Source of the DNA: SZUA-547 sp963669315
GTDB lineage: Bacteria; Pseudomonadota; Alphaproteobacteria; Rhodobacterales; Rhodobacteraceae
Length of the DNA: 64,000 nucleotides
Assembly (NCBI GenBank): GCA_963669315.1
Contig: OY770021.1
Location: 2,480,001-2,544,000 of the forward strand
Reading direction: 5' to 3'
How positions within the stretch are numbered: position 1 is the first letter of the stretch; every line of letters begins with the position of its first letter. A model generated the notes under the pieces. That model had not been told where the DNA came from. It did no database searches and saw only the letters and a list, made by a program, of their open reading frames with translations. Made by a program: the position numbers and the translations under genes. Shown here piece by piece: positions 8,512-16,651 of the stretch.

Positions 8512-9960
8512 ATGCTGGATGCGCGCCCTGTCTTTTACGTTATCGGCCTGATGGTCTCCGCGCTCGGGGCGTTCATGATGGCCCCGGCGCTGGCCGACTA
8601 TCTGGCTGGCGACCCGCATTGGCGGGATTACGCATTCACAGGCGCGCTGACGATTGCGATCGGAGTCTCGTTTTCGATCTCGTGCCATGTCGGCCGGGCG
8701 GAGGGACTGACGATCCAGCAAACCTTTCTTCTGACCACGGGCGGATGGGTGGCGCTTCCCATCGTCGGGGCGATCCCCTTTGTGCTGGGCGAACCATACG
8801 CCTCCTACACCGACGCTTTTTTTGAGGCGATGTCCGGATTGACCACGACCGGATCGACCGTGTTCACGAATATCGAGGGGTTGCCGCCCTCGGTGAAGCT
8901 GTGGCGTGGCCTGCTGCAATGGTTTGGCGGGGTGGGGATTATCGTCTTCGCGGTCGCGTTTCTGCCGATGATGCGGGTTGGCGGCATGCAATATTTCCGC
9001 TCGGAAGGATTCGACACGTTCGGCAAGATCCTGCCGCGCGCGGCCGAAATCGCCAACTCGATCTCCGCCATCTATGTCGGTCTGACCGCGCTTTGCCTGA
9101 TGGCCTACGCCGCTGCGGGAATGAACCTGTTTGATGCGGCGGTTCACGCGATGACCACGATCGCGACCGGCGGATTCGCCAATTACGACTCTTCCTTCGG
9201 TGCGTTCCCGCCTGCCGTCGAGTATGTTTCGGTCGTCTTCATGATCCTCGCCAGCTTGCCTTTCGTCCGTTACGTGCAGTTCGCGACTGGCTCGGTCCAG
9301 CCTCTGTTTCGCGACAGCCAGGTGCGCGCCTTCCTGGCTATCGTCACGGTCGTCGTCGTGACGCTGGCGGCGTATCGCGCATTCACAGCGGGCGGCGAAT
9401 TCGAGCCGACATTCCGCCGCGCTCTGTTCAACGGCGTCTCGATACTGACCGGCACCGGTTACGCAAGCGACGATTACGGGCGTTGGGGCGCGTTCGCCGT
9501 CACGATCTTTTTCGCCATCGGCCTGATTGGCGGCTGCGCTGGTTCCACATGCTGCTCGGTCAAGGTGTTCCGGGTGCAGGTGCTAATCACGGCGGTGGCG
9601 ACGCAGATCCGCCGATTGCATTCGCCGCATGGCGTATTTCGGCTGACCTATGACCGGCGACCACTGAATCAGGAAATCCTGTCGTCGGTGATGAGCTTTC
9701 TCTACGTGTTTGCGCTTACCCTGGGCTGCGTCGCCGTTCTGCTGACGATGGTGGGTCTCGATGTGGTCACTGCGATCTCGGGCGCGGCGACGGCGCTCGC
9801 CAATGTCGGACCGGGCCTGGGGCCCGAAATCGGTCCGGCCGGGAATTTCGCCAATCTGCCCGACAGCGCAAAATGGATCCTTTCAGCGACGATGTTGCTG
9901 GGACGATTGGAGTTGATGAGCGTGTTCGTGTTGTTCAGCCAGGGGTTCTGGCGACGTTGA
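8512..9960 (+). CDS. trkH: Trk/Ktr-type potassium uptake protein TrkH
   Basis: A 482-residue membrane protein with the four-fold pore-loop arrangement of TrkH/KtrB. Visible filter-like segments are SGLTTTGSTVF (~residues 105-115), TIATGGFANYDSS, TGTGYASDDYGRWG and ANVGPGLGPEIGP, each with the central glycine. It forms the K+ translocating subunit and normally needs TrkA, which is not in this window. I chose ATG 8512; the frame opens at TTG 8476 but the intervening residues are not family-like. Confidence 0.93.
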   Translation: MLDARPVFYVIGLMVSALGAFMMAPALADYLAGDPHWRDYAFTGALTIAIGVSFSISCHVGRAEGLTIQQTFLLTTGGWVALPIVGAIPFVLGEPYASYTDAFFEAMSGLTTTGSTVFTNIEGLPPSVKLWRGLLQWFGGVGIIVFAVAFLPMMRVGGMQYFRSEGFDTFGKILPRAAEIANSISAIYVGLTALCLMAYAAAGMNLFDAAVHAMTTIATGGFANYDSSFGAFPPAVEYVSVVFMILASLPFVRYVQFATGSVQPLFRDSQVRAFLAIVTVVVVTLAAYRAFTAGGEFEPTFRRALFNGVSILTGTGYASDDYGRWGAFAVTIFFAIGLIGGCAGSTCCSVKVFRVQVLITAVATQIRRLHSPHGVFRLTYDRRPLNQEILSSVMSFLYVFALTLGCVAVLLTMVGLDVVTAISGAATALANVGPGLGPEIGPAGNFANLPDSAKWILSATMLLGRLELMSVFVLFSQGFWRR

Positions 9961-9991
9961 TTTGGTGGCGGGCGGAGAGGTTTCGCCGCGC

Positions 9992-10900
9992 CTATAGCGC
10001 CCAGGGCGGAGTAGCGCATCCGAACCGCGCCGACATGAAATCGATGAAGGCGCGCACTTTCGGCGCCGGGTACTGCCCGGGCGGAAACACCGCGTAGATT
10101 CCGACTGGTCCGAGGTTGAGACCGGTCATGATGTCTTTCACGCGGCCGGACCGGATACTTGCGGCGCAGATGAAAGCGGGCTGCATAGCGATGCCCAGAC
10201 CTTCGGCGGCCGCCTCGAGCAGCGCGTCGCCATTGTTGGCCGACAGGCGACCGCCGGCGCGAATTTGCCGTTCATCGCCTCCCGGTCCTTTCAGCCGCCA
10301 GTAGTTACCCCATGAAAGGTTCGAGTAGTGCAATAACTCGTGGGACTGGAGTTGCTCGATCGAGGTCGGCTCTCCATGTTCGGCGAGGTAGGCGGGGCTG
10401 GCCACGACATGCCGGGAGGCCTCCCCCAGCTTCTTCGCGATCAGGCTGGAATCGGGCAAGTCGCCGATCCGGACCGCCAGGTCGAAATTTCCCGAGACGA
10501 GATCGACAAATTTATCGTCCATCTCAAGGTGGACCGATACGTCCGGATAGGTTTTCAGAAACGCCGCTACGGCGGGGGCGAGGTATCGCTGCCCGAATGT
10601 TAGCGGCGCGGAGACCCTGAGCCGTCCCCGCGGCGCGCCCTGCATCGCGGCGGCCATGGCGTCGGCTTCCTCAGCCTCGGCCAGCACGCGCCCAGCGCGG
10701 TCGTAATAGGCGAGGCCGATTTCGGTCGGGCTGACGCGCCGCGTCGTTCGGTTGAGAAGTCGCGCGCCCAGCCGCCCTTCCAGCGCCGATACATGCTTAG
10801 AGATCGCGGATTTCGACACGCCCAGCCGCCGCGCCGCTTCGGTGAAGCCGCCGGCGTCCACGACCATGATGAATGCCTCCATTTCGGTCAGGCGGTCCAT
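9992..10900 (-). CDS. LysR-family transcriptional regulator
   Basis: A 302-residue regulator. The N-terminal winged helix-turn-helix is clear (MDRLTEMEAFIMVVDAGGFTEAARRLGVSKSAISKHVSALE, the last part as the recognition helix), followed by a LysR substrate-binding domain starting near GRLRVSAPLTFG. The start ATG 10900 has GGAGA close upstream; the frame continues to 11020 without family character. It is divergent from the binding-protein gene at 11058, so the 157-base gap could carry a shared control region. The effector is unknown. Confidence 0.93.
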   Translation of the reverse strand: MDRLTEMEAFIMVVDAGGFTEAARRLGVSKSAISKHVSALEGRLGARLLNRTTRRVSPTEIGLAYYDRAGRVLAEAEEADAMAAAMQGAPRGRLRVSAPLTFGQRYLAPAVAAFLKTYPDVSVHLEMDDKFVDLVSGNFDLAVRIGDLPDSSLIAKKLGEASRHVVASPAYLAEHGEPTSIEQLQSHELLHYSNLSWGNYWRLKGPGGDERQIRAGGRLSANNGDALLEAAAEGLGIAMQPAFICAASIRSGRVKDIMTGLNLGPVGIYAVFPPGQYPAPKVRAFIDFMSARFGCATPPWAL

Positions 10901-11057
10901 AGCGTCTCCGTTTCCTTTTTCGACAATATCGTGAATTTTTGGGGGAATTGTCAACGAGAACGGTGTAAATGAGCTCGCTTGCGCGCCCCGAGCGAAGGGG
11001 CGATGATGGCGACGACCCAATGCGCGCCCGCGCCTGCCTCAAAGGATCTTTCCGTCG

Positions 11058-12260
11058 ATGCCATCATTCGCCCGACTGACGCGCGCCGCGGCGGCTGCTC
11101 TTCTTGCAACATCCGCCGCCCCTGGCGCGCACGCCGCTGATCTCACCATCGCATCCTGGGGCGGTGAGTATGCCGAGGCGCAGAAGACTGCGCTGATCGG
11201 CCCGTGGATGTCAGCGCGCGACAAGACAGCGGTCGTGGTCGCCTTCGACGGCGCGGTCGCAGGCCTGAAGAGGCAGGCGGAGCAGGGGGCAGTCGAATGG
11301 GACGTGGTTGACATCGAGCGCGCCGACGCCCGCATGCTGTGCGATCTGGGCCTGCTGGAGGTGATCGATCCGTCCAGCCTGCCGCCCGGCGCTGACGGCG
11401 CCGTCGCCGCTCAGGATTTCGTGCCCGGCGCGCTGGAGCGCTGCGCAATCAGTCACGCGGTCTGGTCGACGGTGCTCGCTTTCGACCAGAAAATGTTTCC
11501 CGACGGCGTCGCGGAGCTGGAGATGGAGCAGACGACGCCCGCCCAAGTGCGTACGGCGCTGGGCGCAGAACTGGGTGCGGACCTTGCCGCCCTGTCCATC
11601 GTCGAGGTCTATGCGCTCGCTTCCGCCCATATTCGCGTTGTCGGATCTCGCCTGCCGCAGACGGCGGCGGATTTCTTTGACATCGATCGATTTCCGGGGA
11701 AGCGCGGGCTCCGCCAGACTCCAGAAGGCAATCTGGAGCTGGCGCTGATGGCTGATGGCGTTCCTGCAGCCGATATCTATGGCCTTCTGGCCACTGAGGA
11801 AGGGCTGACCCGCGCCTTCGCCAAGCTGGATACGCTTCGCGGCCGGATCGTCTGGTGGCGGGCGGGGGCGGAGCCGCCGGCGTTGCTGGCCGAAGGGCGG
11901 GTCGCAATGACCACCGCCTATCATCGGGGATTGGCGCCGGATGCGTCGGTGGGCGTGATCCCTGGCGCACAGGTGCTGCGGTTCAACATGCTGGCGGTGC
12001 CAAAAGGCGCGCCGCACCTGGACTCGGCGCTGGATTTCCTCGGTTACGCCACCGGAGCAGAGCGGCAGGCGGCGCAGGCGCGGATCACTGGCTATGGGCC
12101 ATCGCGAAGGTCGGCGGGGGCAGAGGCGGCAGACGCGGTTGGAGTATTTCTGCCGACCACGCCCGAAGCGCTGAATGGTGCGCTAAGCCATGATGTGGGC
12201 TTCTGGACCGAAAATCGCGGGACTCTAAACCGTAGATTCTCTGACTGGCTGTCGCGTTAA
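11058..12260 (+). CDS. Extracellular solute-binding protein (PotD/FutA-like)
   Basis: A 400-residue secreted protein with a signal peptide ending at AHA-A near residue 26, then DLTIASWGGEYAEAQKTAL, the opening of type-2 periplasmic binding proteins for polyamines, iron or organic anions. Downstream segments EWDVVDIERADARMLCDLGLLE and the C-terminal VPKGAPHLDSALDFLGYAT fit family SBP_bac_1/8. No ABC permease or ATPase gene lies beside it, so it is an orphan binding protein whose transporter is elsewhere. The ligand is unknown. Confidence 0.85.
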   Translation: MPSFARLTRAAAAALLATSAAPGAHAADLTIASWGGEYAEAQKTALIGPWMSARDKTAVVVAFDGAVAGLKRQAEQGAVEWDVVDIERADARMLCDLGLLEVIDPSSLPPGADGAVAAQDFVPGALERCAISHAVWSTVLAFDQKMFPDGVAELEMEQTTPAQVRTALGAELGADLAALSIVEVYALASAHIRVVGSRLPQTAADFFDIDRFPGKRGLRQTPEGNLELALMADGVPAADIYGLLATEEGLTRAFAKLDTLRGRIVWWRAGAEPPALLAEGRVAMTTAYHRGLAPDASVGVIPGAQVLRFNMLAVPKGAPHLDSALDFLGYATGAERQAAQARITGYGPSRRSAGAEAADAVGVFLPTTPEALNGALSHDVGFWTENRGTLNRRFSDWLSR

Positions 12261-12275
12261 GTCGGTCGTGACGCC

Positions 12276-12908
12276 TTAAAGATCAGTCCGGCAGACGGCG
12301 AACTGCCGCTCATAGTTCTCCGCTTGGCGGGCGACCTGGCGCGCGGCGCGCTGTACGCCGGTCTTGCTTTTATAAGAGCCGCGGCGATAGCCGGTGATGC
12401 CTTCGTGATAGGCGAGATAGTGGCTGTAGGCGTCGTTCATCGATACGCCTGCGCGGCTGTTGGTCTGCGCCATGTACCAGCCGATGAAATCGATGGCGTC
12501 GTTAAAATCGTCCCGATCCGCGCTCCGGTGTCCGGTAGATTTCTGATAGTCGCCCCAGGTGCCGTCGAGAGCTTGCGCATATCCATAGGCGGAGGAGACA
12601 TTTCCCCAAGGCACGACCCAAAGCACGTGCTCTTCGAGCGGTTCCGCATCGTGGATATAACTCGACTCGCGCCACATGATCGCCATCTTGGTCGGGATCG
12701 GAGTTCCCCACCGCTGCTCGGCGTCCTTTGCCGCTTCGTACCAGCCTGACTTCTCATCAAAGATATCGCAGAGATTGTTGGCTTGACGTGGGGGCGAGTT
12801 CGAGGCGCACGACGTCATCGCGGCCGCCGCCAGACAACCGAGGACTATTCTGCTCAATACGCCAGCGGATTTCCGCCATTGCGCTTTACGCGCCTTACTA
12901 CGCCTCAT
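12276..12908 (-). CDS. Transglycosylase SLT-like lipoprotein
   Basis: A 210-residue protein with an N-terminal basic stretch, a hydrophobic segment and a lipobox-like AAAAMTSC (Cys at residue ~34), so it is probably an outer-membrane or periplasmic lipoprotein. The MAIMWRESSY region supplies a plausible catalytic glutamate and SSAYGYAQALDGTW resembles the GxMQ-like motif of lytic transglycosylases, with a later HYLAYHEG. Such proteins cleave the glycan strands of peptidoglycan. It is convergent with the upstream binding-protein gene. Confidence 0.8.
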   Translation of the reverse strand: MRRSKARKAQWRKSAGVLSRIVLGCLAAAAMTSCASNSPPRQANNLCDIFDEKSGWYEAAKDAEQRWGTPIPTKMAIMWRESSYIHDAEPLEEHVLWVVPWGNVSSAYGYAQALDGTWGDYQKSTGHRSADRDDFNDAIDFIGWYMAQTNSRAGVSMNDAYSHYLAYHEGITGYRRGSYKSKTGVQRAARQVARQAENYERQFAVCRTDL

Positions 12909-13114
12909 AGCTAAGGATGATACTCGATTTGGATTCGCGGATAAAGCGCCGCGTTACAGCGATTTCAGGCGCGTACGGAGTCGCGCATACGCAACGGTCG
13001 ATGTCGCCGCCGCCACTTTCGGAAGACGCCCACATTGCGCTGCGACAAAAGCTGTGAAATTTTTATCCAAGGGGTGGCGTTCCGTCGCCGAGTCGATTCG
13101 GAGAGGCTGGGGCC

Positions 13115-13441
13115 ATGCTCAGCGCAATTGCGAAGTTCAATATTGGGCAGGTGGTGAAACACCGGGTCTACCCGTTTCGCGGCGTGATCTTCGATATTGA
13201 TCCGGTGTTTTCGAACACCGATGAGTGGTGGGAGTCGATTCCGGTGGAGGTGCGTCCCCGTAAGGACCAGCCTTTCTATCACCTCTACGCCGAGAACGAG
13301 ACCAGCTATTACACGGCGTATGTCTCGGAGCAGAATCTGCTGCTGGACGATTCTGGCGAGCCGATTGAGCATCCGGATGTTCTTGAGACTTTCGGCGAGT
13401 TGAATGGCGGCCATTACGAGGCGGAATCCGCGCTTCACTGA
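13115..13441 (+). CDS. hspQ: Heat shock protein HspQ
   Basis: A 108-residue protein of usual HspQ/YccV length. Diagnostic segments are KFNIGQVVKHRVYPFRGVIFDIDPVF (residues ~7-32), WWESIPVEVRPRKDQPFYHLYAEN and YTAYVSEQNLL. HspQ is a small hemimethylated-DNA-binding-domain protein that acts as a Lon specificity factor in enterobacteria. It stands alone. I did not recognise a convincing heat-shock promoter in the 200 bases upstream. Confidence 0.95.
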   Translation: MLSAIAKFNIGQVVKHRVYPFRGVIFDIDPVFSNTDEWWESIPVEVRPRKDQPFYHLYAENETSYYTAYVSEQNLLLDDSGEPIEHPDVLETFGELNGGHYEAESALH

Positions 13442-13470
13442 CCCGGACGGCGTGACGGGCGACGCCTGCG

Positions 13471-15057
13471 CTAATACGCGAGCGCGCAGCCGTCTTTTCG
13501 CGCGTCCGATGCGCCGATCAATGCGCCGTTTTCTTCATCGATCCGTATCGCCTGCGCGCCGCCGATCGGGACCTCAGGCCGTTCCAACTTGTGACCCAAA
13601 GCGCTCAGCGCCTCGGCGACCTCCTCGCCGTATCCGCGCTCCAATCTCAACACGCCGTCGATGGCGAAACTGCGTGGCCCGTCGATCGCCTGTTGCAGAT
13701 CCATGCCGTAGTCGAAAAGATTTGAGACGAAACGCAGGTGCCCAGTGGGTTGATACTGCCCGCCCATCACGCCAAAGGGCATGACCACGCGCCCACCTTC
13801 GCGCAGCATCGCCGGAATGATCGTGTGCAAAGGCCGCTTGCCGGGGCCAAGCTCATTCGGATGGCCGGGGATCAGGTTGAAACCCGCGCCGCGATTGTGA
13901 AACAGGACGCCGAATTTGTCGGAGGCGAGGCCGGACCCGAAATCGTTGAAGATCGAGTAGATCAGGGAGATCGCCATCCGGTCCCGGTCGACCATGCAAA
14001 GATAGATCGTTTCGCGATGAACTTCCTCGGCCGCGACGCGGACGCCCGAAGGGGGATGTGCGCGCAGCGGGTCGACGCGCTCGACCAACTCTGCGGCTAT
14101 CCGATTATCCAGCATATGGTCGAGACGCGTAGTGGTTTCGGGATCGCCGATGATCCGGTCGCGGGCGTCCATCGCCAACTTGGTGATCTCAGCCTCAAGA
14201 TGCGCGCGCTGCACGCCGAACGGATCGAATCCCCTCAAATCAAATAACTCGGCCATGCGGGCCATCAAAAGCGCTGTGGCGCCATGGCCGTTCGGCGGGA
14301 GCTCCAGAATCTCTCTTTCGCGGTAATTCGCTGAGATCGGCGCAACTTCGGTCGCTCGGGCGCCGGCGAAATCATCTGTCGTGTGCACGCCGCCTCTCGC
14401 CCGCAGGCTGGCGACCATGTCCTCGGCGACTTCGCCTTCATAAAATCCGGCGCGTCCTTCTTTCGCGATCCGGCGAAGGACCTCCGCCTGTCCCGGAAAT
14501 CGGAAAATCCGCCCGACACCCGGCGGTTTGCCGTCGATCAGGTAGGCGCGCCGCGCCGCGCCGCGTAGTTTCGCCGCGCCCTTCGCCCAGTCGAGCGCTG
14601 CGCGGGGGGCGACGGGAATGCCGTCCTCCGCATATTGGATGGCGGGCGCCAGAACAGCGTCCAGCCCAAGCCGCCCGTGGCTTTCGGCCAGCGTCACGAG
14701 TCCGTCCACCGCGGTTGGGATCGTCACCGCATGCGGCGAGTCTGGCGGAACCGCGCCAAATCCATCAGCGCGCAGTTTCTCGGCCGTCAGCGCCGCCGGG
14801 GCCCGGCCCGAGCCATTTAGCCCCAGAACCTCGTCGCTGTTCGCCGGTTTGACCAGCGCGAACATGTCTCCGGCCAGTCCGGCCATGGCGGGCTCGGCCA
14901 GTCCACATATGACAGCCGCAGCGACGGCGGCGTCGGCGGCGTTTCCGCCCCGGCGTAGAATGTCCACCGCAGCGGCCGAGGCCAGCGGGTGCGAACTGGC
15001 GCACATTCCGTTGACGGCGTGCGTCGTCGATCGACCGGGCTGGTGAAAATCGCGCAT
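13471..15057 (-). CDS. Gamma-glutamyltransferase family protein
   Basis: A 528-residue Ntn-hydrolase. The N-terminal part carries GMCASSHPLASAAAVDILRRGGNAADAAVA, typical of GGT. The nucleophile is the threonine in RETIYLCMVD (Thr350 counting from ATG 15057), where the precursor would self-cleave into large and small subunits. The C-terminal GVMGGQYQPTGHLRFVSNL is the usual oxyanion region. There is no signal peptide after ATG 15057, so it may be cytoplasmic, like the cephalosporin-acylase-like branch. The frame to 15183 lacks homology. Confidence 0.92.
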   Translation of the reverse strand: MRDFHQPGRSTTHAVNGMCASSHPLASAAAVDILRRGGNAADAAVAAAVICGLAEPAMAGLAGDMFALVKPANSDEVLGLNGSGRAPAALTAEKLRADGFGAVPPDSPHAVTIPTAVDGLVTLAESHGRLGLDAVLAPAIQYAEDGIPVAPRAALDWAKGAAKLRGAARRAYLIDGKPPGVGRIFRFPGQAEVLRRIAKEGRAGFYEGEVAEDMVASLRARGGVHTTDDFAGARATEVAPISANYREREILELPPNGHGATALLMARMAELFDLRGFDPFGVQRAHLEAEITKLAMDARDRIIGDPETTTRLDHMLDNRIAAELVERVDPLRAHPPSGVRVAAEEVHRETIYLCMVDRDRMAISLIYSIFNDFGSGLASDKFGVLFHNRGAGFNLIPGHPNELGPGKRPLHTIIPAMLREGGRVVMPFGVMGGQYQPTGHLRFVSNLFDYGMDLQQAIDGPRSFAIDGVLRLERGYGEEVAEALSALGHKLERPEVPIGGAQAIRIDEENGALIGASDARKDGCALAY

Positions 15058-15359
15058 TGGCGGCCTCCGGATCTGGTGGGAACCGGAAGTGTATCCATAG
15101 CCGTCGAAATAGCCATCCTGCGGACGTCCGGGCGGCCGACGCGATAAGTGTCCGGCGCCGCGATCGGGGTGGGGGCTGTGCACGCGACGCCGGACCAGCG
15201 TTGAACGCTGTGGTTGCGTTATCAGCGCGCATCGGGGCGGTCACACGTCAGGATTGTGTCAGGTTTGCGGCGGAAGCTTGGATTTGGCGCTACGCAGCGG
15301 CCGCAAATCGTTGGATCACACTGGAATTTGAGTAAATATTTAGCAAATGCTTGCGCGAC

Positions 15360-15743
15360 ATGGGGTTTGCGCTGCATGTTGTTGGTATGGATGGCGGCGA
15401 TAACTCAGTTTTCGCCTCCGGCGGGCGCGCCGCTCTGCCGGAGGTGAGCTTCAACCGGCGCGAACTTTCCACGATCCTGTCTGTCTATGGACGCATGGTC
15501 GCCGCTGGCGAATGGCGCGATTACGCCATTGACCATTTGCGCGAGGTCGCGGTGTTCTCGGTGTTCCGGCGCGCCTCAGAACGACCGATCTACACGATTG
15601 AGAAAAATCCGCGCCTGACGGCGAAACAGGGCGCCTATTCGGTGATCGCCATGGATGGCCGGATCCTGAAACGCGGACGGGATCTGGCGCAGGTGTTGCG
15701 GGTGTTTGACAAGAAACTGATCCGTCTGGTCGAGGCGACCTGA
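15360..15743 (+). CDS. DUF2794 protein
   Basis: About 127 residues; TTG 15351, ATG 15360 and ATG 15387 are all possible starts and no strong ribosome binding site decides between them. The core VSFNRRELSTILSVYGRMVAAGEWRDYAIDHLREVAVFSVFRRASERPIYTIEKNPRL and the C-terminal YSVIAMDGRILKRGRDLAQVLRVFDKKLIRLV match the alphaproteobacteria-specific DUF2794 family of unknown function. It is a small soluble cytoplasmic protein. It is convergent with the DUF2182 gene with only 3 bases between the stops. Confidence 0.88.
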   Translation: MGFALHVVGMDGGDNSVFASGGRAALPEVSFNRRELSTILSVYGRMVAAGEWRDYAIDHLREVAVFSVFRRASERPIYTIEKNPRLTAKQGAYSVIAMDGRILKRGRDLAQVLRVFDKKLIRLVEAT

Positions 15744-15746
15744 ACA

Positions 15747-16592
15747 TCACGCTAGCGCCCGCCACAAGAAACTCGCGCCCCAAAAAGCCAGACCTGTTCC
15801 AAGCACATATCCGAACCATACGCCGCGTGGGGTCAGCTTCTCCACCGCCACTATGGCCGCGAGCCCCGCGATCCACCAAAGGTTCATCACGCCGCCGAAG
15901 AACAACAGAGCCATCAACGCCCAACAACAGCCGAGACAATAGACTCCGTGCCGCGCACCCATGCTGAAGGCGCCGCCGGCCGTCTTGCGCCAATGCTGAG
16001 AGATGAAGTGCGCGGGGCTGCGGCAATGGCGCAGGCAAGCCTGTTTCAGCGGTGTCAGCTGGTAGAGCCCCGCCGCGACCAGAACAACGCCGGCCAGCGT
16101 CATGCTGCTGGCGCTCATCATCATGGGCGCAAGCAGCCCGGCATCCTCCAACATCCACTGCAAGATCACGGCCAGCGCGGAGAACGCCGCCCAGACCGCT
16201 CCATAGCCGGCGGTGAAGGAAACGATCGCGGACAGGGCGGAAAACTCAGTAGTTTCCCCGCGCCTTTTTATCGCCGCGAACAGAAGGATCGTCGGCGCGG
16301 CGCTGGGCAACATCATCGCCAGCATCATCACCCACCACATGGCGAACATCAGCACAGCATAGCCGGCGTTCCAGTCCGCAGGGGTGGCCATGGACATCTC
16401 CATACCGCTCATCCGCGCGGACGCCTCTAAACCGAGCGCCATCCGGGCCGAGGACATCTCGATTGCGCTCATCCCCATGCCAGCGCCGGAGAGAATCCAG
16501 ATCCACGACGCGATCACAACCAACGCCAGCGCGCCCAATGTGATCAGGCGTTCACGTCTAAGTGCCGCCTCAAAAGGGGAATGTCGCGTCAT
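15747..16592 (-). CDS. DUF2182 metal-binding-like membrane protein
   Basis: A 281-residue membrane protein with about seven hydrophobic segments. It has the family landmarks MFAMWWVMMLAMMLPSAAPT, LTPLKQACLRHCRSP (the Cys/His pair) and HGVYCLGCCWALM, the Cys-rich segment that gives this family (COG5486) its 'predicted metal-binding' label. Methionine-rich stretches near residues 38-70 (MGMSAIEMSSARM and SGMEMSMATP) could also bind soft metals such as copper; this is inference. No metal gene neighbours it. Confidence 0.87.
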   Translation of the reverse strand: MTRHSPFEAALRRERLITLGALALVVIASWIWILSGAGMGMSAIEMSSARMALGLEASARMSGMEMSMATPADWNAGYAVLMFAMWWVMMLAMMLPSAAPTILLFAAIKRRGETTEFSALSAIVSFTAGYGAVWAAFSALAVILQWMLEDAGLLAPMMMSASSMTLAGVVLVAAGLYQLTPLKQACLRHCRSPAHFISQHWRKTAGGAFSMGARHGVYCLGCCWALMALLFFGGVMNLWWIAGLAAIVAVEKLTPRGVWFGYVLGTGLAFWGASFLWRALA

Positions 16593-16651
16593 TTCCTGAC
16601 CCGCGCCGTAGTGCTGAACCCGGTCGAGCCTAGCACAATCGCCAGGCTTGC

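Noticed and set aside
13000..13114. Sigma-32 promoter for hspQ
   Set aside because: No CTTGAAA/CCCCAT-like pair with correct spacing was found by eye.
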